This document shows, piece by piece, positions 16,415 through 24,996 of a stretch of DNA of 64,000 nt. Position 1 is the first letter of the stretch, and each line of letters begins with the position of its first letter. The notes under the pieces are model-generated. The model had not been told where the DNA came from. It saw nothing but the letters and a program-made list of their open reading frames with translations, and did no database searches. Made by a program: the position numbers and the translations under genes. This DNA comes from Eubacterium sp. (GTDB lineage: Bacteria > Bacillota > Clostridia > Lachnospirales > Lachnospiraceae), in NCBI GenBank assembly GCA_017965495.1, contig JAGCPW010000025.1, positions 1-64,000 on the forward strand, in the 5' to 3' direction.

Positions 16415-16909
16415 TTGTTTAAAAAAGGAGAATATGTTGTCCACGGAAGAAGTGGCGTTTGCGTAATTGAAAACATCACGACCACTGATATGTCGGAAGA
16501 CAAAAACCAAAAGTATTATGTTTTGGTGCCCGTGAAAACTCCTGAAAGCAAGATTTTCTTCCCAGTTGATAATGACAGAATTGTTTTAAGACCAATCCTG
16601 ACAAAAAACCAGGCTAGAAAAGTATTGCGAGACATGAAAAAAGTGGAGCCTGTATTTATCGCAAATGACAGGCAAAGAGAAGTCGTCTACAAAGAAGCTA
16701 TCGCTTCGTGCGACTGTATGAAACTTGCTGAGATTATTAAAACTTTGCAGGTGCGTAGTAAAGAGCGCGAAAAACAAGGTAAAAGAAATACTTTTGTAGA
16801 TGATAGATATTTAAAAGAAGCTAAAGACTTCTTAAATCACGAGTTTTCAATAGCATTAGAGATAGACCTAGACAAGATAGAAGATTATATTATTGAAAGA
16901 ATAAAATAG
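16415..16909 (+). CDS. carD: CarD-family transcriptional regulator
   Basis: A 164-residue cytoplasmic protein. Residues 1-60 form the RNA-polymerase-interacting domain (KKGEYVVHGRSGVCVI), similar to CdnL/CarD and to the Mfd RID domain; the rest is a helical DNA-binding domain. CarD proteins bind the polymerase beta subunit and stabilise open promoter complexes. It starts with TTG at 16415, with AAGGTG at 16403-16408 in front; an internal GGAGAATATG at 16427 is out of frame. It is followed at 12 bases by a membrane protein gene. Confidence 0.88.
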   Translation: MFKKGEYVVHGRSGVCVIENITTTDMSEDKNQKYYVLVPVKTPESKIFFPVDNDRIVLRPILTKNQARKVLRDMKKVEPVFIANDRQREVVYKEAIASCDCMKLAEIIKTLQVRSKEREKQGKRNTFVDDRYLKEAKDFLNHEFSIALEIDLDKIEDYIIERIK

Positions 16910-16921
16910 AGGAACAGATTT

Positions 16922-17482
16922 ATGAGTTACGATGATGAAAAATTTGAACCAACCCAGGAGATTGTCTTTGAAGAAGACGATGTGATTGAGGATTTCGATT
17001 TTCCTGAGGAGATGGACGAAGACATAGTCATTGAAGATGATGTTGAGGACGATAGAATTGAATTGGACGAAGATGACTATGAGGCAGGCTATGAAGATGC
17101 TACTAGAAAGGCTAGAGCAGAGGCCCGCGAAGAGACTAACAAAAATAAGAAGATGAACATTATTGCTATTGTTATAGCATGCGTAGTTGTGATGGCTATC
17201 GTTATAACAGCGGTTGTTCTATCAAATACTTTTTCTGGAGCACCTACGGATGAGACTACAGCAGTCACTGAAGCAACTTCAGAAGAAACTGAAACAGAAG
17301 AGACTGAGGTTTCAAAAGAGCACAAGAGTACTCAAAAACCTGTAGTGCAAACTACTAAGAAGAAAGTTAAACCTACTACTAAGAAACCAAAGCCAACAAA
17401 AGCACCACAGACTAAAGCGCCACAGACAAAGGCTCCAACAGATCCACCTCAAACTGAAGCGCCAGAGCCACCAACTAATTAA
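16922..17482 (+). CDS. Single-pass membrane protein with acidic cytoplasmic and Thr/Pro/Lys-rich outer regions
   Basis: A 186-residue protein of unknown function. Residues 1-75 are strongly acidic, with many D/E residues. A single transmembrane helix lies at about 78-101. The remainder is low complexity: a Thr/Glu-rich part, then Lys/Pro/Thr repeats (TKAPQTKAP), resembling a wall-spanning stalk. The acidic inner part and basic outer tail are unusual for a simple anchor. It sits between carD and a nucleotidyltransferase gene with 12-base gaps on each side, probably in one operon. No catalytic motif is visible. Confidence 0.7.
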   Translation: MSYDDEKFEPTQEIVFEEDDVIEDFDFPEEMDEDIVIEDDVEDDRIELDEDDYEAGYEDATRKARAEAREETNKNKKMNIIAIVIACVVVMAIVITAVVLSNTFSGAPTDETTAVTEATSEETETEETEVSKEHKSTQKPVVQTTKKKVKPTTKKPKPTKAPQTKAPQTKAPTDPPQTEAPEPPTN

Positions 17483-17493
17483 TAGAGAACATT

Positions 17494-18609
17494 ATGACTG
17501 TTAGTGATTATTTAATAAACTTAATAAGGGCTACAGTAAGAAATGAAATGCCAATGGAAAAACCAGAGGATATAAGTTGGAAAGATTTATTAGATCTTGC
17601 CAAACTTCACCAGGTAGTAGAGTTGGCATTTTTTTCTGTGGAAAAATTAGAAAATAAACCTGAGGGTGAAGCTAAGGCCCATTGGTTGAGAGAACATGAG
17701 CGAAGTGAAGTGATTGACATTCTCCAAAGAGAAGAAGCCGAGATGATCATTGAGCAGGCTGCCACAAAGGAGATTGAAATTCTTCCGCTTAAGGGCTATT
17801 TGTTTAAACAACTTTACCCTAAGACTACATTTAGAGAGATGGGAGATTTGGATTTCTTGATAGAGCCAGGTAAAGTAGATGAGATGGACTCTATCATGAA
17901 GCAAATGTCTTATTCGGCAGATGACGTGGGACTAGAAGATAGCCACGATGTATATAAGAAAGATCCTTACCTTGTGGTGGAAAATCACAGAAGATTGCTA
18001 CCACCTACCGAGGAGAACCATTGGTACACTGATGATATTTGGAAAAGGCTTGAGAGCGACAGCGCCAATCTTTACCACAAACATATGACATGGACTGACT
18101 TTTACCTTTATCATCTGTTGCATTTCGAGAAGCATTACTCAATGGGCGGATGTGGTATAAGAAACATTGTGGATCAGTACTTTGCAATGACAGCTCTCAA
18201 AGACAAAATAGATTGGGACTTCGTCAAAGAAACTTTGCCGAAGATGAACTATGTAGAGTTTGAACAGATGGTGAAAGATTTAGCTCTTGCGTTGTTTGAA
18301 GATGGCGAGATGACAGAGGAACTTCATAAGTCATTGAAGTTTATGATAGATAGTGGAACTTACGGAACATTCGAAGAGTATCAAAAATTCGAGTTTGAAA
18401 ATTACAAACGAACTCAAGGGATTAAGAGTAAAAAAGGATATTTCTTTAGACGAATGTTTATGGAAAGAGAAAGGATGGAATTTATTTATCCAAGTCTTAA
18501 GAAACATGGATGGTTACTTCCTTTCCTTTGGATACATAGATTGTTTAAAGCAATTTTCACAAAAAGTGGAAAAGTGAAAAGTGAAATGAAAGGCATGAAA
18601 AAATTATAG
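17494..18609 (+). CDS. Nucleotidyltransferase-fold protein (NTP_transf_5 family)
   Basis: A 371-residue protein matching the uncharacterised nucleotidyltransferase family often found in surface-polysaccharide loci. The signature LPLKG near residue 91 is followed by the metal-binding MGDLDFLIE near 111-119. The remainder is helical and carries no recognised domain. Members are annotated as putative nucleotidyltransferases, and the substrate is not known. It is the third gene of the carD transcription unit and lies 10 bases before pepD. Confidence 0.78.
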   Translation: MTVSDYLINLIRATVRNEMPMEKPEDISWKDLLDLAKLHQVVELAFFSVEKLENKPEGEAKAHWLREHERSEVIDILQREEAEMIIEQAATKEIEILPLKGYLFKQLYPKTTFREMGDLDFLIEPGKVDEMDSIMKQMSYSADDVGLEDSHDVYKKDPYLVVENHRRLLPPTEENHWYTDDIWKRLESDSANLYHKHMTWTDFYLYHLLHFEKHYSMGGCGIRNIVDQYFAMTALKDKIDWDFVKETLPKMNYVEFEQMVKDLALALFEDGEMTEELHKSLKFMIDSGTYGTFEEYQKFEFENYKRTQGIKSKKGYFFRRMFMERERMEFIYPSLKKHGWLLPFLWIHRLFKAIFTKSGKVKSEMKGMKKL

Positions 18610-18619
18610 AGAGGTACAT

Positions 18620-20116
18620 ATGGGATTATTAGACAATTACGAGCCAAAAGAGGTATGGAAATTTTTTGAAGAGTTTAGCAAGATTCCTCACGGCTCAGGA
18701 AATATAAAAGAGATAAGTGACTACGTGGTAAAGTTTGCAAAAGACCGCGACCTTAAATACAGACAAGATGAAGTGGGAAATGTTGTCATCTTTAAAAATG
18801 GAACTGAAGGTTATGAATCTTCAGAGTCTGTCATTTTGCAAGGCCATATTGATATGGTTGCTGTAAAAGATGAAGACGTGAACAAAGACTTGGAAAAAGA
18901 ACCTATCGAACTTGAGATTGTTCATGCTGATGACACATCAGATTCGGAAGGAATAAAAGGAGAGTTCAAGCACGACGAGTGGGTTACTGCAAAGGGAACC
19001 ACACTGGGTGGCGATGATGGAATGGCTGTTGCTTATATGCTTGCCATTTTAGATTCCAATGAGATAAAACATCCACCACTTGAGTGTGTGTTTACAATAG
19101 ACGAAGAAATAGGAATGATAGGTGCGACAGAACTTGATGTATCAGACCTTAAAGGTAAAATTTTGCTTAACGCAGATTCTCAGCACGAAGGAAAGTTTGT
19201 GGTGGGCTGCGCTGGCGGAGTAATAGTTGAGGGTAGTCTTCCAATCAATAAAGAACCAATCACTCCATATGTTATTGAGTTTAGAATTGATGGATTGACT
19301 GGCGGACATTCAGGAACTGCTATTGACCAGTACAGAATGAATGGTCTAGTGGCAATGGGAAGAATTCTTCTTAAATGTTTCCAGAATGTTGGAATGAGAA
19401 TTATTACAGTGGATGGTGGAGTGGCAGACAATGCTATCCCAACAGAAGCTGAAGCGGCTGTCGTAGTGTTAGAAGAAAACAGAGAAGAGACAGTAAAGAT
19501 AATCAAAGAAACTTTTGAAGAGATTAAGGCAGAGTACAAGAACACTGATCCAAATGCTAACTTAACTATAAACGAAGTGGGCGAGCAAGATGTAAGAGCC
19601 CTAGGAGATGGATCTACACTTGCCACTATTATTGCTCTTTCCAATATGCCAAATGGTATTCAAAGATATGATGCCAAGATGAAGAGCGTTGAAACTTCAC
19701 TTAACTTGGGTGTAGTTAGAACTGAAGATGACAGAGTGACATTTACATTCTTGGTTAGAAGTACAAAAGAAACTGCCAAGTGGAATGTGGTAGAACAGAT
19801 TCGCGCTTTAACAGAAATCTTTGGCGGAGAAATCAAAACATACGGAAAGTATAATGGATGGGAGCCAATAGAGAATTCAAAAATCACAAAGGTGATGACA
19901 GAGAGCTTTAAGAACTTGTTCGGCAAAGAACCAAAAGTGGGAACAGTACATGCTGGACTAGAGTGTGGAATCTTCTGCGATAAGATAGAAGGACTTGATG
20001 TTATCTCGTTTGGTCCACAGGTCGATGATATTCACACCACTGATGAAAAAGCAAGTATTCTTTCAGCGCAGAGATGTTGGGAGCTGATACTAAAGACATT
20101 AGAAGAATTAAAATAA
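18620..20116 (+). CDS. pepD: Aminoacyl-histidine dipeptidase (PepD, M20 metallopeptidase)
   Basis: A 498-residue cytoplasmic di-zinc dipeptidase that cleaves Xaa-His (carnosine-type) and other dipeptides. Zinc-binding motifs are visible as GHIDMV near residue 75, GGDDGMAV near 131 and the catalytic Glu pair in IDEEIG near 159; the lid domain follows. The length is normal for PepD. AGAGAGG before the ATG is the ribosome-binding site. A strong terminator closes the unit. Confidence 0.92.
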   Translation: MGLLDNYEPKEVWKFFEEFSKIPHGSGNIKEISDYVVKFAKDRDLKYRQDEVGNVVIFKNGTEGYESSESVILQGHIDMVAVKDEDVNKDLEKEPIELEIVHADDTSDSEGIKGEFKHDEWVTAKGTTLGGDDGMAVAYMLAILDSNEIKHPPLECVFTIDEEIGMIGATELDVSDLKGKILLNADSQHEGKFVVGCAGGVIVEGSLPINKEPITPYVIEFRIDGLTGGHSGTAIDQYRMNGLVAMGRILLKCFQNVGMRIITVDGGVADNAIPTEAEAAVVVLEENREETVKIIKETFEEIKAEYKNTDPNANLTINEVGEQDVRALGDGSTLATIIALSNMPNGIQRYDAKMKSVETSLNLGVVRTEDDRVTFTFLVRSTKETAKWNVVEQIRALTEIFGGEIKTYGKYNGWEPIENSKITKVMTESFKNLFGKEPKVGTVHAGLECGIFCDKIEGLDVISFGPQVDDIHTTDEKASILSAQRCWELILKTLEELK

Positions 20117-20125
20117 GATTTATAA

Positions 20126-20156
20126 GGCTAGGCAAAATGATGCCTAGTCTTTTTTT
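20126..20156 (+). terminator. Intrinsic terminator after pepD
   Basis: GGCTAGGCA (20126-20134) pairs with TGCCTAGTC (20141-20149), with one G-U, followed by TTTTTTT. Confidence 0.92.
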
Positions 20157-20175
20157 GTGCAACTGTAAAGTGTCT

Positions 20176-20215
20176 TTACACCTGTCTTGTCAGATGCAGG
20201 TAAATATGCTATAAT
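20176..20215 (+). promoter_or_regulatory. nadBC promoter with overlapping candidate NiaR operator
   Basis: The promoter is TTGTCA (20187-20192), a 17-base spacer with TGC before the -10, and TATAAT (20210-20215). An inverted repeat ACCTG (20180-20184) / CAGGT (20197-20201) flanks the -35 box within a TTTACACCTGTC-type sequence. NiaR repressors bind ACACCTGTC-like sites. Since niaR is the third function of this operon, the site is a strong candidate for repression by nicotinate. I am recalling the consensus, not computing it. Confidence 0.65.
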
Positions 20216-20245
20216 TCTTCCCAAGTCGCTTAAGAGAGATTAATT

Positions 20246-22390
20246 ATGAGAACAGACATACTTATAGTGGGAAGTGGTTGTGCCGGACTTTACTGTGCGC
20301 TCAACCTTCCCGAAGACAAAGAAATATTGATTATTACAAAAGACACTGTGGAGAATAGTGATTCATATCTAGCCCAGGGTGGTATTTGTATGCTTAGAGA
20401 CGAGGAGGACTTTGACAGTTACTTCGAAGATACAATGCGCGCTGGCGGATATATGAACAAGCCAGAAGCAGTGGAAACTATGATCAAGGAATCACCTGAG
20501 CTTATTGAAGATTTGATGAAGTTGGGTGTTGATTTCACGCGTGATGAAAAGGGAAACCTAAAGTTTACAAAAGAAGGCGCGCATCATAACGAGCGAATTT
20601 TGTATCACGAGGATGCCACCGGCAAAGAAATCATGGTTCACCTTTACGAGGAATGCAAAAAGAGAAAGAACATCACCATCAAAGAGCATTGGACAATGGT
20701 AGATATCCTAAGTTCCGATAACAGATGCTTTGGAATAATCGCAAACAAAAATGGAGATGGACTTGATACCATTTATGCTGACTACACAGTTTTGGCTTGC
20801 GGAGGTATAGGTGGAATATATAAATACTCCACAAACTTTAAGCACATAACAGGTGATGGAGTGGCAGTGGCCATTAGGCACGGTGTTAAAGTTAAAAACG
20901 TAAATTATGTGCAAACACACCCTACCACATTCTACATAGAGAAAAACCCAGACAGGAGTTTCTTGATTTCAGAATCGGTTCGCGGTGAGGGAGCACATCT
21001 ATATAACAACAAGGGCGAGCGTTTCACAAACGAATTAAAGCCTAGAGATATTGTTACTGAAAATATTATTGCCGAGATGGAAAAAGAAGGCGCAGACAAT
21101 GTTTGGCTATCGTTCAAACCAATTGACCCAAAAGAACTTGAGACGCATTTTCCAAATATTGTTCAGTACTGTAGAGACCAGGGTTATGATGTTCCAGATC
21201 AAATGATTCCAATCATTCCAGCCCAGCATTACTTTATGGGAGGAATCAAGGTTGATCTAAATTCTAAGAGTTCTATGGAACAGCTCTACGCAGTGGGAGA
21301 GACTTCATGTAACGGAGTGCACGGTCACAACAGACTGGCAAGTAACTCGCTGCTAGAGAGTATGGTATTTGCGAAGCGTGCAGCCATAGATATGATGGAA
21401 CACTACGATGAAGTTAAGACTAAACAGTTTAATCAAATAGACTGGAGCGAATACGAAGATTTAGAAAAGTGGCAAGAAGAAAACAAACAGATAATCTTGC
21501 AAGAGATAGAAGATGAAAACGAAAAGGAGACCAATATGTTTGATCCAATTACATTAAAAATGAATGTAGATCCACTAATTGAAAGTGCTTTGAAGGAGGA
21601 TGTCACAAGCGAGGACGTGACTACTAATTCAGTTATGCCAAACGCTGTAGCAGGTAAGGTGGAACTTATCTGTAAGGAAGACGGTGTGATTTGTGGACTT
21701 CAAGTATTCCAGAGAGCATTCGAGATGCTAGATGAAAATGTAAACGTGCATCTTCACGTGAAAGACGGAGATGTTGTGGAGAAAGGTCAAAGACTTGGCT
21801 CTGTTCGTGGTGATATCAGAGTTCTTTTGGTGGGCGAGCGTACAGCTCTTAACTTCCTACAGAGAATGAGTGGAATTGCTACATATACACATTCTATTGC
21901 ACAGATGTTAGAGGGAAGTAAGACTAAACTTCTAGATACAAGAAAGACTACACCTAACAATCGTATTTTTGAAAAGTATGCAGTGCGCGTGGGTGGTGGT
22001 CACAATCATAGATATAACCTAAGTGATGGCGTGCTACTTAAGGATAATCACATAAGTGCAGCAGGCGGTGTGAAAGAAGCTATAAAGGCAGCCAAAGACT
22101 ATGCTCCATTTGTTAGAAAGATAGAGGTGGAAGTTGAGAGTCTTGATATGGTGAAAGACGCAGTGGAAGCTGGCGCAGATATCATTATGCTAGACAATAT
22201 GGACCACGAGCACATCAAAGAAGCAATTGGTGTAATCGATGGAAGAGCAGAGATAGAAGTTTCTGGAAATGTCACAAAGGACAATGTAGAAAAACTGTTA
22301 GATTTGGGAGTAGATTATATTTCAAGTGGAGCGCTTACACATTCAGCGCCTAGTCTTGATATTTCTTTGAAGAACTTACATAGAGTATAG
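20246..22390 (+). CDS. nadBC: NadB-NadC fusion: L-aspartate oxidase and quinolinate phosphoribosyltransferase
   Basis: A 714-residue two-enzyme protein for NAD synthesis. Residues 1-430 are an FAD-dependent L-aspartate oxidase: the N-terminal dinucleotide motif is VGSGCAGLYCA, HTTFHP-type residues appear as QTHPTTFY, and SRG-type substrate residues as SESVRGEG. It lacks most of the C-terminal helical domain of 530-residue NadB proteins. Residues 431-714 are complete NadC, with the LDTRKTTP and GVLLKDNH motifs. NadB makes iminoaspartate and NadC converts quinolinate to NaMN; NadA, which acts between them, is not in the window. A strong Shine-Dalgarno precedes Met431, so free NadC may also be made. 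niaR follows 20 bases later. Confidence 0.93.
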   Translation: MRTDILIVGSGCAGLYCALNLPEDKEILIITKDTVENSDSYLAQGGICMLRDEEDFDSYFEDTMRAGGYMNKPEAVETMIKESPELIEDLMKLGVDFTRDEKGNLKFTKEGAHHNERILYHEDATGKEIMVHLYEECKKRKNITIKEHWTMVDILSSDNRCFGIIANKNGDGLDTIYADYTVLACGGIGGIYKYSTNFKHITGDGVAVAIRHGVKVKNVNYVQTHPTTFYIEKNPDRSFLISESVRGEGAHLYNNKGERFTNELKPRDIVTENIIAEMEKEGADNVWLSFKPIDPKELETHFPNIVQYCRDQGYDVPDQMIPIIPAQHYFMGGIKVDLNSKSSMEQLYAVGETSCNGVHGHNRLASNSLLESMVFAKRAAIDMMEHYDEVKTKQFNQIDWSEYEDLEKWQEENKQIILQEIEDENEKETNMFDPITLKMNVDPLIESALKEDVTSEDVTTNSVMPNAVAGKVELICKEDGVICGLQVFQRAFEMLDENVNVHLHVKDGDVVEKGQRLGSVRGDIRVLLVGERTALNFLQRMSGIATYTHSIAQMLEGSKTKLLDTRKTTPNNRIFEKYAVRVGGGHNHRYNLSDGVLLKDNHISAAGGVKEAIKAAKDYAPFVRKIEVEVESLDMVKDAVEAGADIIMLDNMDHEHIKEAIGVIDGRAEIEVSGNVTKDNVEKLLDLGVDYISSGALTHSAPSLDISLKNLHRV
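21524..21538 (+). promoter_or_regulatory. Internal ribosome-binding site at the NadB-NadC junction
   Basis: AAGGAGA (21524-21530) lies 5 bases before an in-frame ATG at 21536, exactly where the NadC domain begins (residue 431). This looks like the original nadC translation start kept after the two genes became one frame. Confidence 0.65.
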
Positions 22391-22410
22391 TCTTAAAAGA
22401 GGAAACATTT

Positions 22411-22950
22411 ATGGATGGAAGTATTAGAAGAGAAAAAATATTAAAAATTCTTCGCGAGAGTGATGAGCCGGTGTCTGGTGGTAAGTTTGCAAAAAACTTT
22501 AATGTCTCCAGACAAGTTTTGGTGCAGGATATCGCTCTTCTTCGTGCTGCCAACCACGATATTATTGCCACCCACAAAGGATACATTCTTCAGAACGAAG
22601 ATAAAACTTTGAGAGTGTTTAAAGTTAAGCACGAGCCAGACAAAATGCTAGATGAGTTAAACATTATTGTCGACTGTGGTGGAAAGATAGAAGATGAGTT
22701 TGTCTATCACAAGATGTACGGAGTTATCCGTGTAAATATGGGTGTGAAATCCAGACGTGATGCCGAGAAATACGTGGAGGAAGTGAACGGAGATATTTCA
22801 CTTCCACTTGAAATGGTAACATCAGGTTTTCACTATCACACGGTGACAGCAGACAGCGAAGAAGTGCTAGATGATATACAAGATGAACTACAGAAAAATG
22901 GATATTTAGTAGCTCTTCGAGACTACGAACCAGTTGATTTTTGGAGTTAA
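22411..22950 (+). CDS. niaR: NiaR-type transcriptional repressor of NAD biosynthesis
   Basis: A 179-residue protein with an N-terminal winged helix-turn-helix (about 5-60, with NVSRQVLVQDIALLRA as the recognition part) and a C-terminal 3H domain carrying the conserved histidines around YHKMYGV and SGFHYHTV. NiaR (YrxA) binds nicotinate and represses NAD synthesis and niacin uptake genes in Firmicutes. Its place directly behind nadBC, and the inverted repeat over the nadBC promoter, support autoregulation of the operon. A hairpin terminator follows immediately. Confidence 0.92.
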   Translation: MDGSIRREKILKILRESDEPVSGGKFAKNFNVSRQVLVQDIALLRAANHDIIATHKGYILQNEDKTLRVFKVKHEPDKMLDELNIIVDCGGKIEDEFVYHKMYGVIRVNMGVKSRRDAEKYVEEVNGDISLPLEMVTSGFHYHTVTADSEEVLDDIQDELQKNGYLVALRDYEPVDFWS

Positions 22951-22951
22951 T

Positions 22952-22980
22952 AAAAAGGTTGCGAAAGCAGCCTTTTTTAT
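22952..22980 (+). terminator. Intrinsic terminator after niaR
   Basis: AAAAAGGTTGC (22952-22962) pairs with GCAGCCTTTTT (22967-22977) around a GAAA tetraloop, with one G-U; T residues continue. Confidence 0.9.
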
Positions 22981-23023
22981 TTGGTTTAACGGCGTATAGT
23001 TAAGTGTTTTTTAGAAGGTTATA

Positions 23024-23032
23024 TGGTATAAT
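23024..23032 (+). promoter_or_regulatory. Extended -10 promoter of ftsH
   Basis: TGGTATAAT is an extended, perfect -10 box about 56 bases before the ftsH start. A -35 box is not obvious. Confidence 0.65.
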
Positions 23033-23088
23033 CTATAACTAGCGAAAGTGAAAACTTTGGCTAACATTAAAATAGTAAGGGATGAAAA

Positions 23089-24987
23089 ATGAGTAATAAT
23101 CAAAATAGAAAACAGGATCCAGAAGAAAGAAAAAGAAAAATAATACTTATAGCAATTGCGCTAGGTGCAGCAATTCTATTTACAGTGCTTACATCTTTCT
23201 TCTACGATTCACTAACAAAGAAAGAAATTTCATATAATGAATTTATTTCATTTTTGGATCAAGGAGTAGTGAAGGAAGTAGTCTTTGACGGAGACAAAAT
23301 CGTAATCACTCCTGAGTCCAAGGGCAATGAGATAGTTAAAGTAACTTATTGGACTACAGATATTAAAGATCCAGATATTATTTCTGAGTTAAAGACCACA
23401 TACAAAGGCGTGAGATTTAAAGGTGCGCAAGCTAGTACATCAGCTGCCATTTTGGAATTCTTACTAACATGGATTTTACCTCTAGTATTTTTCTGGTTCT
23501 TATTCTCTACGCTTATGCGCCGTCAAGGTGGAGGCAGTGGAGGAATCTTTGGCGTAGGAAAATCCAATGCCAAAGTATATGTACAAAAAGATACTGGTGT
23601 TACATTTAAGGATGTAGCAGGACAAAAGGAAGCCAAAGAATCAGTGGCAGAGCTTGTAGACTTCTTGCATAATCCTAAGAAGTATACTGAGATTGGTGCA
23701 AAACTACCTAAGGGTGGATTGTTAGTAGGTCCTCCTGGTACTGGTAAAACTTTGCTTGCTAGAGCAGTGGCAGGTGAAGCACAAGTTCCATTCTTCTCAC
23801 TTAGCGGTTCAGACTTTGTTGAGATGTTTGTGGGTGTTGGCGCATCAAGAGTTCGTGACTTGTTTAAGCAAGCTGAGCAGCAAGCGCCATGTATTATCTT
23901 TATCGATGAGATTGATGCTATTGGTAAGAGTAGAGATTCAAGATTTGGCGGAGGAAACGATGAGAGAGAGCAGACTCTTAACGCGTTACTAGCTGAGATG
24001 GATGGATTTGATCCTACAAAGGGAATCTTGATTTTGGCTGCTACTAACAGACCAGAAGTGTTAGACCCAGCGCTACTTAGACCAGGTCGTTTTGACAGAA
24101 GAATTATTGTAGACACTCCAGACCTTAAAGGTCGTATTGATACATTGAAAGTTCACTCTAGAAATGTGAAGTTAGACGAGACAGTAGATCTAGAAGCAAT
24201 TGCAAATATTACTTCAGGTGCTGTAGGCTCAGACCTCGCAAACATGGTGAATGAGGCAGCTATCAATGCTGTTAAGCAGGGAAGAAAAGCTATTTCACAG
24301 GATGACTTGATGGAAGCTGTGGAAGTAGTTATTGCTGGTAAAGAAAAGAAAGACAGAATCCTAAGCAAGGAAGAGAAAAAGATTGTGGCTTACCACGAAG
24401 TGGGACACGCTCTTGTTTCTGCTCTTCAAAAAGATGCAGAGCCAGTTCAAAAGATTACAATCATTCCTCGTACTATGGGTTCGCTTGGCTATGTTATAGC
24501 TGCTCCTGAGGAAGAGAAGTTCTTAATGAGCAAGGATGAGCTAGATGCTAAACTCGTAATGCTTCTTGCTGGTCGTGCATCAGAAGAGATTGTGTTTAAT
24601 TCAATTACTACTGGAGCTTCTAACGATATGGAAAAGGCCACTGAGACAGCTAGATCTATGATTGCTCAGTATGGTATGTCTGAGAAGTTCGGACTTATGA
24701 GTCTAGAGCAGATAGAAGATCCTTATCTTGGTAGAAACACAAGAATGAATTGCAGTGATAAGACTGCTACAGAGATAGAGGAAGAAGTTAAGAAACTTCT
24801 TGCTGAGAGATATAAAGATGCCAAGAAACTTCTTACAGAAAATAGAGATAAGCTAGATAAGATTGCAGAGTATCTTTACGAGAAAGAAACAATTACAGGA
24901 AAAGAATTTATGGACATTTTCCATTTGGATGATAGAAAAGAAGAAATGGAGAACAATATAGAAACTAACGAAGACGAGACAGAATAA
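23089..24987 (+). CDS. ftsH: ATP-dependent zinc metalloprotease FtsH
   Basis: A 632-residue membrane-anchored AAA+ protease. Two transmembrane helices (about 18-38 and 124-144) flank an extracytoplasmic domain. The AAA module has Walker A GPPGTGKT near residue 213, Walker B FIDEIDAI and the SRH arginines (LLRPGRFDR). The zinc protease motif HEVGH is at 436-440. It degrades unassembled membrane proteins and short-lived regulators. In many Firmicutes ftsH follows tilS and hpt; here it follows niaR instead. uvrC starts 10 bases later. Confidence 0.97.
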   Translation: MSNNQNRKQDPEERKRKIILIAIALGAAILFTVLTSFFYDSLTKKEISYNEFISFLDQGVVKEVVFDGDKIVITPESKGNEIVKVTYWTTDIKDPDIISELKTTYKGVRFKGAQASTSAAILEFLLTWILPLVFFWFLFSTLMRRQGGGSGGIFGVGKSNAKVYVQKDTGVTFKDVAGQKEAKESVAELVDFLHNPKKYTEIGAKLPKGGLLVGPPGTGKTLLARAVAGEAQVPFFSLSGSDFVEMFVGVGASRVRDLFKQAEQQAPCIIFIDEIDAIGKSRDSRFGGGNDEREQTLNALLAEMDGFDPTKGILILAATNRPEVLDPALLRPGRFDRRIIVDTPDLKGRIDTLKVHSRNVKLDETVDLEAIANITSGAVGSDLANMVNEAAINAVKQGRKAISQDDLMEAVEVVIAGKEKKDRILSKEEKKIVAYHEVGHALVSALQKDAEPVQKITIIPRTMGSLGYVIAAPEEEKFLMSKDELDAKLVMLLAGRASEEIVFNSITTGASNDMEKATETARSMIAQYGMSEKFGLMSLEQIEDPYLGRNTRMNCSDKTATEIEEEVKKLLAERYKDAKKLLTENRDKLDKIAEYLYEKETITGKEFMDIFHLDDRKEEMENNIETNEDETE

Positions 24988-24996
24988 ATTTAGATA

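Noticed and set aside
23523..24116. Long minus-strand frame of 197 codons inside ftsH
   Set aside because: It lies wholly within the conserved AAA domain of ftsH, has a Ser/Pro/Thr-rich composition typical of a reversed strand, and no ribosome-binding site.
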